Of a DNA stretch of 64,000 nucleotides, positions 8,710 to 17,448 are shown one piece after another. The position numbers and the translations under genes are program-made. The notes beneath the pieces were generated by a model that was not told the origin of the DNA, ran no database searches, and saw only the letters and a program-made list of their open reading frames with translations. Origin of the DNA: Candidatus Thorarchaeota archaeon (lineage in GTDB: Archaea > Asgardarchaeota > Thorarchaeia > Thorarchaeales > Thorarchaeaceae); NCBI GenBank assembly GCA_019057475.1, contig DXJO01000039.1, positions 1-64,000 of the forward strand, read 5' to 3'. Numbering within the stretch: the stretch's first letter is position 1; every line of letters starts with the position of its first letter.

Positions 8710-9300
8710 TCAAGGATTTGCAGCAGCGGCAACTACAAGCAGAACTGAGCAGATGGAAGCTGGCACATTAAGTGAAACGTACCACCGATGACTCAGTCGT
8801 TTCATCCATCTGTCCAACGGTCGGAATGAGAACCCTATGCCGCGCTTCCGGACTATCCTAAACCCAGCAGTCTTAATCATGGCGCATAACTGGGAACTAG
8901 TATAGCTGTGTCTATGATGATCAATACTGTTCACAGGAGAAGTCAAGAACAGCAAAGATCCTAGCTTGAGGACCCTGCGTGTTTCACTCAAGACCGATTC
9001 CGGGGCAATCACATGCTTCAACACAGATTCCAAGACTGCTGAAGAAAACGTGTCGTCTTGAAATGGGAGTTGCTCGCCAACAGCTTGAATATCAATAGGG
9101 CCCCTGGGGAATGGGTCGATTGAAACAGTTCGGCCTTTGTGACCAGCGGCACCGATGTCCAACGAGGGGGAAGGAATGCTTCCCGCAAATGAGGCCCATA
9201 CCTCTAGCATTTGGTCCCATAAATCTCTCTGCTCTGACGTGACGTGAGCAGGATGCCCCCACTTCGTCAGATCCACTTCATAGGAATCCTCCGATGTCAT
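8710..9300 (-). CDS. SAM-dependent methyltransferase (Methyltransf_11-like)
   Basis: About 196 residues long. SPSLDIGAAGHKGRTVSID corresponds to motif I of class I methyltransferases, PFQDDTFSSAVLESVLKHV to motifs II-III, and a VSETRRVLKLGSLLFLTSP-like segment to the post-motif strand. A full C-terminal region follows, ending in a hydrophobic segment. Close paralogue of the truncated copy at 10618-11009, which shows what it lacks. It probably O-methylates a sugar in the surface glycan. ATG 9300 is preferred; GTG 9309 is possible. It is divergent from the glycosyltransferase at 9430, and that gene pair seems to have been duplicated. Confidence 0.75.
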   Translation of the reverse strand: MTSEDSYEVDLTKWGHPAHVTSEQRDLWDQMLEVWASFAGSIPSPSLDIGAAGHKGRTVSIDPFPRGPIDIQAVGEQLPFQDDTFSSAVLESVLKHVIAPESVLSETRRVLKLGSLLFLTSPVNSIDHHRHSYTSSQLCAMIKTAGFRIVRKRGIGFSFRPLDRWMKRLSHRWYVSLNVPASICSVLLVVAAAANP

Positions 9301-9429
9301 TAATCTCACACATGTGGTAGCGCTTTCGAACAGAAGAATCCATCGAGAAGATTATATCTGCAATTGATAAGTGCCCCGGATGAGCAATGAGTGTTCATCC
9401 ACGAGCCAGACTAGCAAACGGAGGAACAG

Positions 9430-10629
9430 ATGACGACAATTCGAATACTATTGATCTCGCACCCTCACAGTGTTCACACTGAGAATTGGGTAGAAGGGCT
9501 CTCCAACAACGGGGTGGAAGTAGACGTCCTCTATGTGAGAGATTGGATTCCTCAAGGAACAAATGCACGCCCAAGAGCTGATATTGACTGTACATTGCTC
9601 GATGTTCCGCGTAAACTCCCGCTATTGAAACACTCCCTGTTCCATGGCGGCGTCAGGAAGATGCTGAGGGATATACTGAATCGTACAAGGTTGCATCAGA
9701 GCCTTGATCTACTCGGGAAACAAGTTTCAGACATCGTAAAAACACAATGTTATGACCTGATTCACGCCCATGGGATAGCCACATCTGCTCTCTTGGCTGA
9801 CGCGAGCAACTTTACTCCTTACACCGTATCGGCATGGGGGTCTGACATCTATATCATGCCCAGCAAGTATCCGTACATACAGCGTCTCATGGCCAGAGCC
9901 CTGGCTCATGCTGCCCTAGTTCATGTTGAAAGCACTGTGTCCGCCAATCGCATTCTTGAGATAGCACCCAGAGTCAAGGACAGGCTCTACATCAGTACTT
10001 GGGGGGTGGACACAGATTTCTTCGTTCCGCAATCACTCTCTACAGAAGAAAAAGAAAAGGTTGGGATACCCAAAGGTAGAGTTATTCTAAGTTTCAGAGC
10101 TCTTCTGCCGCTTTATAGGGTTGACATCATTGTAAGGGCATTTGCAGCACTGCTAGAAACCGTACAAGACGCAGTACTTGTCATAGGTAGTGATGGTTTG
10201 CAGAGGGACGCATTGGAGAAACTGTCCAAGAATCTTGGGATTGAAGAGAAGGTCATCTTTACCGGTTATGTGGATCAAGGCAAAAAACGGGCGCTCTTTT
10301 CAAGTGCGTATCTCTATGTTCAGTTTCCCGAATCTGATGGAGTGGCGCTCTCGATGATGGAAGCTATGAGTTCGGCCTTGCCAGTGGTTTCTTCGGATGT
10401 GGGCGAAACCTCAGTTCTAATCAAAGATGGCTACAACGGTTTCTTGGTAAGAGACTCGACCCCAGAAGGCTTATCGAAAGCTATGAAGAGGATTCTAGAT
10501 GATCATGAGCTGAGAAATACCATGGGGATGCATTCGAGAGAATTGGCGATTGAAGACCATAGCAGAACCGAGTTCTTCCGCTCTTTTGTAGAAGCAGTGA
10601 AGCACGCTGTCGAGAAGCTATGTCTGTGA
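9430..10629 (+). CDS. Family 4 glycosyltransferase
   Basis: A 399-residue GT-B enzyme. The N-terminal acceptor domain starts IRILLISHPHSVHTENWVEG, the middle has YTVSAWGSDIYIMPSKYPY, and the C-terminal donor domain has ILSFRALLPLYRVDIIVRAF, FTGYVDQGKKRALFSSAYLY and SDGVALSMMEAMSSALPVV with the EX7E-type glutamates. It is intact, and is the reference for the decayed paralogue split by the composite transposon (12800-17452). The gene ends exactly where the truncated methyltransferase begins, suggesting that an ancestral duplication joint lies here. Confidence 0.85.
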   Translation: MTTIRILLISHPHSVHTENWVEGLSNNGVEVDVLYVRDWIPQGTNARPRADIDCTLLDVPRKLPLLKHSLFHGGVRKMLRDILNRTRLHQSLDLLGKQVSDIVKTQCYDLIHAHGIATSALLADASNFTPYTVSAWGSDIYIMPSKYPYIQRLMARALAHAALVHVESTVSANRILEIAPRVKDRLYISTWGVDTDFFVPQSLSTEEKEKVGIPKGRVILSFRALLPLYRVDIIVRAFAALLETVQDAVLVIGSDGLQRDALEKLSKNLGIEEKVIFTGYVDQGKKRALFSSAYLYVQFPESDGVALSMMEAMSSALPVVSSDVGETSVLIKDGYNGFLVRDSTPEGLSKAMKRILDDHELRNTMGMHSRELAIEDHSRTEFFRSFVEAVKHAVEKLCL

Positions 10630-11009
10630 CCGTCAATGCGATTGACGGGCAAAGTGACAAAGAGCCAGCCATCATTCGATGTCACTCGCTGGGCTTCTGC
10701 CAAGGTGTCCTTGAGCGACAGAACATGTTTCAGGACCGACTCGAGCACAACTGAGGCGAAGATACGATTCCCGAAAGGCAGATTCTCCCCTAGTGCTCGA
10801 ACATCAACGTGCCTTCTAGGGAATGGATCTACTGACACCGTTCTACCCTTGCTGACTCCCGCACCCAAGTCCATAGAGGGGGAAGGAATGTCGCCCACAA
10901 ACCGGTTCCATCGGTCACTCATCTTGGACCAAAGTGCTCTCTGTTCAGGTGTTACTCTGGTTGGATGACCCCATGCTTCAAGGCCATCCTCGGTTGTGGT
11001 CGATATCAT
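10618..11009 (-). pseudogene. Truncated methyltransferase, paralogue of the 8710-9300 gene
   Basis: The N-terminal 130 residues align throughout with the intact methyltransferase: WGHPTRVTPEQRALWSKM, SPSMDLGAGVSKGRTVSVD, SVVLESVLKHV, VNRIDGHRHS. Similarity stops at about 10618. The frame then runs to 10503 as unrelated residues antisense to the 3' end of the neighbouring glycosyltransferase. About 60 C-terminal residues of the domain are therefore missing. The start (ATG 11009) and motif I are intact, so a stable shortened product is possible, but loss of function is more likely. Confidence 0.7.
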
Positions 11010-11096
11010 TTGTAGTCAACTTGATAGATGTACAGACTCACAAAAGAATCCAGCGGGAAGAGTTCATCAATTAATTGGAGTAGGCTCAACGAAACA

Positions 11097-12803
11097 ATGA
11101 CAGAGCCTATGGAAGCAGCTGTGCTTAGAGATAGTGTCAGCAGAAACGTACTGATGGAATCATTGTCACGCGTAATGACCTACATTGGTGGCATTGTTTC
11201 CTCGGCAGTCTTATACAGGGCCATTTCTGAATCCAGCTCCAGCCTATGAAAAGAAACAGACTATGCACACCTGAGAGTTCTAATGAGCTGGCACCAGATT
11301 CTGTTAGTCGTCGTACTAGTTGGGATCACAACCTCTGTTGTCAAGAACGTTTCACAGAGTGCTCAGGATCGTCAAGGGATTGGCACAATCATCGCAGTTT
11401 CCTTGACCGTCGTTACAGTGATGTTTCTCGTGGCTGTGTTTGTCACTCTGGGATTTGCTGAGCCCCTGGGTTTCTTGGTTGGCGACACCCCAGAAATCAT
11501 CGAGCAGCTAAGGCTCTTATGGTTCGTAGTTCTGCTGCCCACTGCGTACATGCGGATTATCAAGTCTGGTTTCGCAGGACTACAACGCATGAGCCGAACT
11601 CTGATAGTGGATATCTTTTACAACGGCATACGGATAGTGATTCTGCTATATCTGTTCTTCACGCTCTCTGTTTCCATAGTCAATGTTTTGTATATGTACC
11701 TATTCGCCTCTGTGTTGGCTTGCATTGCCATCTTCCTAGTCCTGCTCAGGGAAACTAGGCGTGAAGGAATCAAGCTAGGCTTCAAAGGATGGAAGCAGAA
11801 GTCCGGGCCACTTCTGAAGCTTGCTTCAGTTTTCCTTATCCTGGCGCTGATTTCCGCGTTCTTCAACAGTGCAACAACTCTCTTCGTCGACTACCTCGGA
11901 TCTGACACTGATGTGGCAAGATTCTCAATAGCTCAGAACATCACCCTCACATTCAGATCATTCCTCTACGCGCCTTTTGCCGTCCTTTTGTCCAACCCAG
12001 CAGGGATTGCAGCTCAAGGGAACATCGAGAATGTGCGCAGGAGATTCGACGAGAGCAACAGAGTGATAATCCCTACGTTGATCTTTGCTTGCGTATCGCT
12101 TTTCTTCTTCGGAGAATCCGTTCTTGGAGCGATATATGGTTTGAGAGGCGTAGATGCGTCTGGCGGTACGACAGCGGCACAGTTCCTTGCGGCTTTGTCT
12201 ATAACCCTGCTAGTATACCCCATGACAGGCATCTACTCGAATGTACTGACCGCCCTAGGAAAACTGAAGGTCCTACTCCTAGTCGACATTTTTTCTGTAT
12301 TTCTCCAGACTGCGTGAATCATTCTGTTGCAGCCGCACTATGGTGTGATTGTAGTGGCGTTCTCTTGGGTGGTCACTCTCCCGGGTTCAGCAGTCTACCA
12401 TTTCTACTCCAAGACAAGATTTGGACTTCACATGAATAGAACCACGCTTATTCGAGGAGCATTAACCGCAATCATCCTCATTCCCCTAGCAAACGGGATG
12501 TATCTTGCTGCATCAATGATTTCGGATCTTCTTGGCATCATCCCGCTAATGACCTCCACGACAATTTACTCCGCATTCAGACTACTCTTTCTGATACCAC
12601 TCTGGTATATTTTCATCGCCATCAGTCTGGCTGTGGGTTTCATGGGACTTGAGGATGTAGAGAATCTGAAGAAGGTCCTCAAGAAGGTTCCACCAGCGTG
12701 GTGGGTTTCTAGGTATATGCTTGAGTGGCTCGGTCGCTTGGCTCGAAAGACTCCTTTAAGGCCAAGCCAGAACGGGAAGCGGGCCCCAGCAACACAAACG
12801 TGA
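11097..12803 (+). pseudogene. Wzx-like polysaccharide flippase with two in-frame TGA codons
   Basis: One continuous frame from ATG 11097 to 12803 aligns with the intact flippase at 20483-22156 over its whole length, apart from two stops. TGA 11247-11249 falls in a loop after the first helix. TGA 12315-12317 replaces the tryptophan in LQVIWIVLLQPHYGV of the paralogue; here LQTA, stop, IILLQPHYGV. Both could arise from single transitions (CGA or TGG to TGA). No frameshift exists. The family (MATE/Wzx, about 12-14 helices) flips lipid-linked glycans across the membrane. The following glycosyltransferase overlaps its stop by four bases (GTGA) and is also broken, so decay is the simplest reading. 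TGA recoding is unlikely because many genes here end in TGA and Trp is TGG. Confidence 0.8.
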
Positions 12804-13112
12804 GGCTGAATCGTCAGCGAATCCTCCTAATATCAAACCCGTATGGCATTCACACTTCAAACTGGATTGATGGGCTGGTGAGTGAAGGTGCTGAAGTAAA
12901 TGTTCTCTTTGTTGATCGCTGGGCCAAACGGGCAGGAGCCCTTCGAGGCAGCCTTGATATCGACGCGGTCATGCTGCACACTCCCTCAGTATCGAGGCTT
13001 CTTGGCCATTCATTGACATAATTCCGAGCTATTGACATCGCTAGGGATATCAAGAGTCATACAATGATTCATCAGAGCTTGAGATATCATGGCCGTCAGG
13101 TTTCTAAACGCG

Positions 13113-13116
13113 CATC
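13113..13116. repeat. Left target-site duplication CATC of the composite transposon
   Basis: CATC precedes the left inverted repeat. The same four bases follow the right inverted repeat at 16563-16566. Keeping one copy rebuilds the glycosyltransferase frame exactly. Confidence 0.75.
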
Positions 13117-14100
13117 GGGGCCCTATAAAATAATACACGAACTTAGAGGCGAATTGATCACGTCACATGATTCATGAACTACCAAGCATCATACGATGCG
13201 GCCAAAGCTCGCCGCTATCACTTCCTGCTTGAAGATCGTATGAAACTTTGCAATACTGTTCCTGATGTCAGATCCAGACACGGTAGACCTGTCAAGTTCC
13301 CTCTTCCCACTCTCTTTGTCCTTCTCGGACTCAAGTTCGACTCAGCTCTCAGTTATCGTGACTTTGTCTCCTCTGTCAACTTCAATCCCTACATCCTTGA
13401 ACGACTTGGTATCGACCACGCTCCCAGTCACACTCTACTCCACTCAGCTCTGAAACGACTGAACACACGACTCCTTCATCAGATGTACGAGATTGTTGCA
13501 CGTAGACTACCACCTCCGAAGAACATTGCTGTGGACTCCTCCGGGTTCTCTCACTCCACAGGGGGCGAGTGGGTGGCTGCGCGGTTCAAGAAGACCCGGA
13601 AACGTCGTTTCCATGAACTACACAACGCCGTAGACACTGACACTCTGATGATCAATGCGTCCTATGTCAGGCCTCGACCGGGGGGTGATGCAAAACACAT
13701 GATAGCTCTGGTGAGAAGAATGCCGCGCTCAGAACTAGAGCTGGTCCTTGGTGACAAGGCATACATCTCAAGGAGGAATGTCCAGTTCATTGCAGATGTT
13801 GGTGCATATCCGGCAATTGAGCCGAAGAGTAACTCGAGTGTCAGGTCAAAGGGTCGCCAAACATATGGTGAATTGATCAGGGAGTACAGGTCGGACCCTA
13901 AGAAGTGGAAGGAGGTTCATCAGTATGGAAAGATGAGCCTTGTCGAAACAGTGTTCAGCATGATGAAGTTGAGGTTCGGAGGAGCACTGAGTTCAAAAGG
14001 ACAGAGAGAGAGGAGAGTTGTTGATCAAGGTAGTCCTTCACAACATAAACCGATTCAACTATCTGGAGTATGCTGGGAGGTGATTTATTTTACAGGGCCG
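13117..14100 (+). mobile_element. IS5-like insertion sequence (left end of the composite)
   Basis: It is about 980 bases long. The left end GGCCCTATAAAATAA and the right end TTATTTTACAGGGCC (about 14085-14099) are inverted repeats matching at 14 of 15 positions. It encodes one DDE transposase with a frameshift near the 3' end. Only the outer end of this copy is next to a CATC target repeat. Confidence 0.75.
13174..14083 (+). pseudogene. DDE transposase (IS5/IS4 superfamily), frameshifted near the C-terminus
   Basis: The catalytic triad is visible: D121 in KNIAVDSSGFS, D194 in LVLGDKAYISR and E258 in SLVETVFSMMKLRFGG. After SSKGQRE the frame shifts within the GA-rich run at about 14001-14019. 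The alternative frame reads GELLIKVVLHNINRFNYLEYAGR and stops at TGA 14081-14083, which is the normal family ending. The uncorrected frame runs to 14151 with a nonsense tail that crosses the right inverted repeat. The lesion could be inactivating or, less likely, a slippage site that still allows some full protein. The start may be at ATG 13174. Confidence 0.8.
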
Positions 14101-14145
14101 ACGGAGAGCCAAGCCTTGAATACGGATTTGAGCAATCAGTGTATT

Positions 14146-15144
14146 TCATAAGTTCTGTGTTTCATTACCCCAATCTCCGTGGGATGGTCCAGATGGAATC
14201 CATTTTGTGATGAAGTAGTTGTCAAGATATAGGTCGTGTCCTGATTCCCACCGCCCAAATGCACAGACTGCACTGATACTTGAAACTGAACCACCACGAC
14301 CATCTTTCAGAGGGTAGCCTATGTTCACTCCATTGGACTGATAGTATATCCTGTTGCCGCTCAGGTCAAAACCGATATCTGCACTCCACCATGTATTCGC
14401 AGAAATGTACTCCCACATAGTATAGACGGAACCATTAAAGTGTCTAAGAGCATAGTATTTGATAGCTCCACCATAGATCAATAACCCTGCCTTGTTTCGG
14501 CCCATCACAGGATAGCCGCCGGGTCTAGGATTGGTTGCATAACACTGGGTGTGTATCATGAAGATAGAGGTCAATGTCAGGTCCTTTTGCAGATTACCTT
14601 GACCATCTGAACCCAGGTCTCTTATCGCACTTCCTGAATAGGCTATACTATCTTGAAGTGCCCAGCCTGTTGATATGTCCCATTTATCTAGATTTCCGTT
14701 CTCAAAATCATCGAAGAAAATGAATGTTGCATCACCATCACTCTCATCTTGTATCTGATCATTGCCATAATAGATGTAGAATGTCTTGCCATTTGGAATA
14801 GGGTCTAGTAGCTCTACCCAGAAACGCGCCAGATTGCCTTCAACATACGACTCCCGCCAATAGATTAGAGGAAGATCATCGTCATATGCAAATCGTACAT
14901 CGTCAAAGCCTATTTGGCAGTGTTCATTAAGATAGATAGCGTTACCAGAGTCAGAACCCGAACCATAATAAGTAATAAAACTCAGTTGATATTCTTCAGG
15001 AATAGTTCCTCCGAGGTGGTGTGATTTCCTATAGTTGAACATATCAACTGTTATCTGAGAGAGGATAGTATCTTGTTTCTGGTTTGGTAGAATTAAGTTC
15101 CCAGAATCAATCCCATCCGTCCCAGCGAGCTGTATTCCATTCAT
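14146..15144 (-). CDS. DUF2341-domain protein with lectin-like C-terminal part (transposon cargo)
   Basis: Residues about 33-130 carry the DUF2341 pattern: FNYRKSHHLGG, SFITYYGSGSDSGNAIYLN, FDDVRFAYDDD and KTFYIYYGN. This module is found in large secreted archaeal and bacterial surface proteins. The rest (FFDDFENGNLDKWDISTGW, DLYLDNYFITKW) resembles a beta-sandwich LamG/concanavalin-like fold that binds sugars. From ATG 15144 no signal peptide is present. In frame just upstream (to a TAA at about 15180) are residues ELFVVAIPLC, hydrophobic like the end of a signal peptide but without a normal start codon, so the gene may be 5'-truncated. It lies 17 bases after the epimerase-like gene. Probably extracellular; function unknown. 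Confidence 0.7.
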   Translation of the reverse strand: MNGIQLAGTDGIDSGNLILPNQKQDTILSQITVDMFNYRKSHHLGGTIPEEYQLSFITYYGSGSDSGNAIYLNEHCQIGFDDVRFAYDDDLPLIYWRESYVEGNLARFWVELLDPIPNGKTFYIYYGNDQIQDESDGDATFIFFDDFENGNLDKWDISTGWALQDSIAYSGSAIRDLGSDGQGNLQKDLTLTSIFMIHTQCYATNPRPGGYPVMGRNKAGLLIYGGAIKYYALRHFNGSVYTMWEYISANTWWSADIGFDLSGNRIYYQSNGVNIGYPLKDGRGGSVSSISAVCAFGRWESGHDLYLDNYFITKWIPSGPSHGDWGNETQNL

Positions 15145-15161
15145 ACAAAGTGGAATGGCAA

Positions 15162-16280
15162 CTACAAAAAGCTCAGTAGCTTAACTCTCAATCTTCTGCG
15201 TTTCAACCGTCGTCGCACAGTTATTTGAAGTACGTCCAGAGATAGAATCGATACAAAGGCAAGAAGCAGAACTAGAGAGCCATAGAACAGGTACCGACCA
15301 GCTGTGTTTAACATCTCCGAGAGCGAAGGCTCGGGATACTTGGTAAAGTTGGACCATCTCAAATGGTATGTGTAGAATAATGAATCGTTTGTTATGTCGT
15401 ACAGAATCTCAGTTAGTTTAACATGCACTCGATGATACTGTTCTGATGCTATCGCTTGGGGGTGGAGCTTGTAGTATGTCCAGTTCCTGGGGAGCTCGTA
15501 CTTGTGTAGATTGGCACGTGCTGATGCGATTCCCGTCTGAAATATATCTTGCACACGGCTCTGATTGAGAAGAAGATAGGATAGGAAGAGGTCCTCTAGG
15601 GCATACAAAAAACCATTTAGTATCAATGGAGTTACGAAACTGGAATCGATATCGGGAGCAACAATTACTTCTGGGTACCACACAGTGCCGTCATCCAGTA
15701 CAAGCCTGTTACCCCCCTGATATATCGGAATCTCAAAACCATTGATTATCCTGTCGGATATGCTTAAATAAGTGTCATTCTTGTAATAAGAGTAAGCGAG
15801 GGCGAAAACGTGCAGGATTTGAGCGTCTGCCATCGATGAGGTCCAACCCGCAGGGATGTTCCAGATGGAAAAATTATAGACCCACTGGCATACCTGCTTA
15901 GTTTCGTTATGAATTGCTACAGTCGCAGTCCTGCAGTTATTCATTAGCCAGCTAATCACATTCATTAGAAGAGGTTCAGCAGTTGCGTTTCCGCCGACCA
16001 TCTGAAAGTAATACTTCTCAGCTGCATCGCCGACGGCAAGAGGATTGATATGTGGGCCAACATAGACGCCTTTTTTGTAGCCGTAGTTAATGACTGGTAA
16101 TCCGCTCTCATCATAGTAGACAGTCGATATATCGTTTCTTAGAATCACTCCCGCGTATATCTCGTTTCGGAACACAAAGAAGACCGACATCACTACCAGA
16201 AGGATAAGAGTATAAACTCGTAATCTACTTCTTAGGAATCTTGCGGCTGTCATCAACTTCTGCCGGGGTTTTCTCCGCAA
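15162..16280 (-). CDS. Membrane-anchored D-glucuronyl C5-epimerase-like protein (transposon cargo)
   Basis: The 372-residue protein has an N-terminal signal-anchor helix (residues about 24-41, after a basic MRRKPRQK start) and a C-terminal helix near 332-352 followed by an Arg/Lys-rich tail. The intervening, probably outward-facing region matches the C5-epim_C alpha/alpha domain: YYFQMVGGNATAEPLLMNVISW, GWTSSMADAQILHVFALAYSYY (family W.SGMAQG) and an LNGFLYALEDLFLSYLL (family VLNGF..AL..L) helix. Members convert glucuronate to iduronate in heparan sulphate or mannuronate-like residues in bacterial polymers. Here the conserved SGMAQG is changed to SSMADA, so activity is uncertain. It lies with the DUF2341 gene between IS ends, so it came as cargo. 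Confidence 0.7.
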   Translation of the reverse strand: MRRKPRQKLMTAARFLRSRLRVYTLILLVVMSVFFVFRNEIYAGVILRNDISTVYYDESGLPVINYGYKKGVYVGPHINPLAVGDAAEKYYFQMVGGNATAEPLLMNVISWLMNNCRTATVAIHNETKQVCQWVYNFSIWNIPAGWTSSMADAQILHVFALAYSYYKNDTYLSISDRIINGFEIPIYQGGNRLVLDDGTVWYPEVIVAPDIDSSFVTPLILNGFLYALEDLFLSYLLLNQSRVQDIFQTGIASARANLHKYELPRNWTYYKLHPQAIASEQYHRVHVKLTEILYDITNDSLFYTYHLRWSNFTKYPEPSLSEMLNTAGRYLFYGSLVLLLAFVSILSLDVLQITVRRRLKRRRLRVKLLSFL

Positions 16281-16416
16281 TGATAATTACTCCTTCTTCT
16301 GTGCTATTTCGGAGCCGCCTCCCCACTGGATATACGATTCCAAGGTGGAAGCAAGTATCTCGCAGGAGCACGTCGGGTTCGCACCTGGTTGACTATATTA
16401 ATTCTTGGATGCACTA

Positions 16417-16562
16417 GGCCCTGTTGAATAATTCGAATGATATGAGGAAAAGGATTCGATTGCACAGCCAGTCATGTCGAATTATCAACACTATGAAATG
16501 AAAGGAATGTCGATTCAGATTATATTGAAAGGTTAGTGACAGCATTATTTTACAGAGCCGCC
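16417..16562 (+). mobile_element. MITE-like deletion derivative of the IS
   Basis: It is 146 bases long. The left end GGCCCTGTTGAATAAT and the right end ATTATTTTACAGAGCC match the IS ends. Inside, at about 16475, the frame reads MSNYQHYEMK. This resembles the transposase N-terminus MNYQASYDAAK, so the element keeps both termini and the first codons but lacks the transposase body. It supplies the right end of the composite. Confidence 0.65.
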
Positions 16563-16566
16563 CATC
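16563..16566. repeat. Right target-site duplication CATC of the composite transposon
   Basis: Direct partner of CATC at 13113-13116. It is immediately followed by the glycosyltransferase 3' part in frame. Confidence 0.75.
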
Positions 16567-17448
16567 AGAGAAAGGTTATCAACTCATCCATGCTCAATGA
16601 GTCGCTACTTCTGGCCTGCTTGCGGAAGCGTCCAGATTCCGTCCATACTCTGTATCCGCTTGGGGGTCAGATATCTATGTTGCTCCAGACAAGTTCCCGT
16701 ATCTAAGACCGCTGATAGCACGCTCACTCAAGGACGCCAGCTTTATACATGCTGAGAGCGCGATATCAAAGGACCGAATCATTGAACTCGCAAGCCAGAC
16801 TGAGAAGAGGTTCGTTGTCAGTACCTGGGGGGTTGACACCAAGTATCACTGCCCCGACCATCCCTTTGAGCATACTAGAAACGCGCTCTCAATCCCCAGC
16901 GGCAGAATCCTGCTCTCGATCAGGGCACTAGAACCCAATTACAGAGTGGATTCGATTCTCAGAGCATTTGCCGTCGTGAGCGAGGAGATTCAGGACGCAG
17001 TGCTTGTTGTAGCCAGTGATGGTTCACAGAGTGAAGACCTAGCTAGGCTGGCGGAGAAATTAGGAATAGCCGACCGTACTGGTTTCACGGGCTATATCGA
17101 AGACGATGACAAGCGGGCCTTGATGGCCAACTCGTACCTGTACGTCCAGTTTCCCATGTCCGATGGAGTGACGCGATCAATGATGGAAGCCATGAGCTCT
17201 GGTTTGCCTTTAGTATCTTCAAATGTTGGAGAAACGCCAGTCTTGGTCGAGAACGAAAGGAATGGTCTCCTGGTGGAGGGCTCCACGCCCAAATCTCTCG
17301 CAGAAGCTTTGCTGCCACTACTCAAGAACACAGAACTCAGAAACGACATGAGTCGAGAATCCAGAGAGATGGCTATGAAAGAGCACGAAAGATCCCAGTT
17401 CTTCAGGAAGTTCATGTCAACGGTGCAGGAGGTTGTAGATGCAAGCTC

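Larger units (their letters stand above)
13117..16562. mobile_element. Composite transposon: IS5-like copy, two cargo genes, MITE-like right end
   Basis: The outer ends are imperfect inverted repeats: left GGCCCTATAAAATAAT (from 13119) and right ATTATTTTACAGAGCC (to about 16559). CATC is repeated directly outside both. The left part is an IS with its own right end at about 14100. The right part (16417-16562) is a short derivative of the same element. Between them are a DUF2341 protein and a glucuronyl C5-epimerase-like protein, both on the minus strand. The insert sits inside a glycosyltransferase gene whose frame closes when it is removed. The family is judged from the DDE transposase and the 4-base duplication. 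Confidence 0.75.

Noticed and set aside
11247-12317. Selenocysteine or recoded TGA in the flippase
   Set aside because: No recoding element can be judged by eye, the second site is a Trp in the paralogue, and the neighbour gene in the same operon is also broken. Pseudogene decay is simpler.
13020-13174. Continued glycosyltransferase reading through the left IS end (YKIIHELRGELITSH)
   Set aside because: It resembles the YDLIHAHGIATS segment of the paralogue by chance, but the true continuation with the CATC repeat at 16563 fits better and restores the frame exactly.
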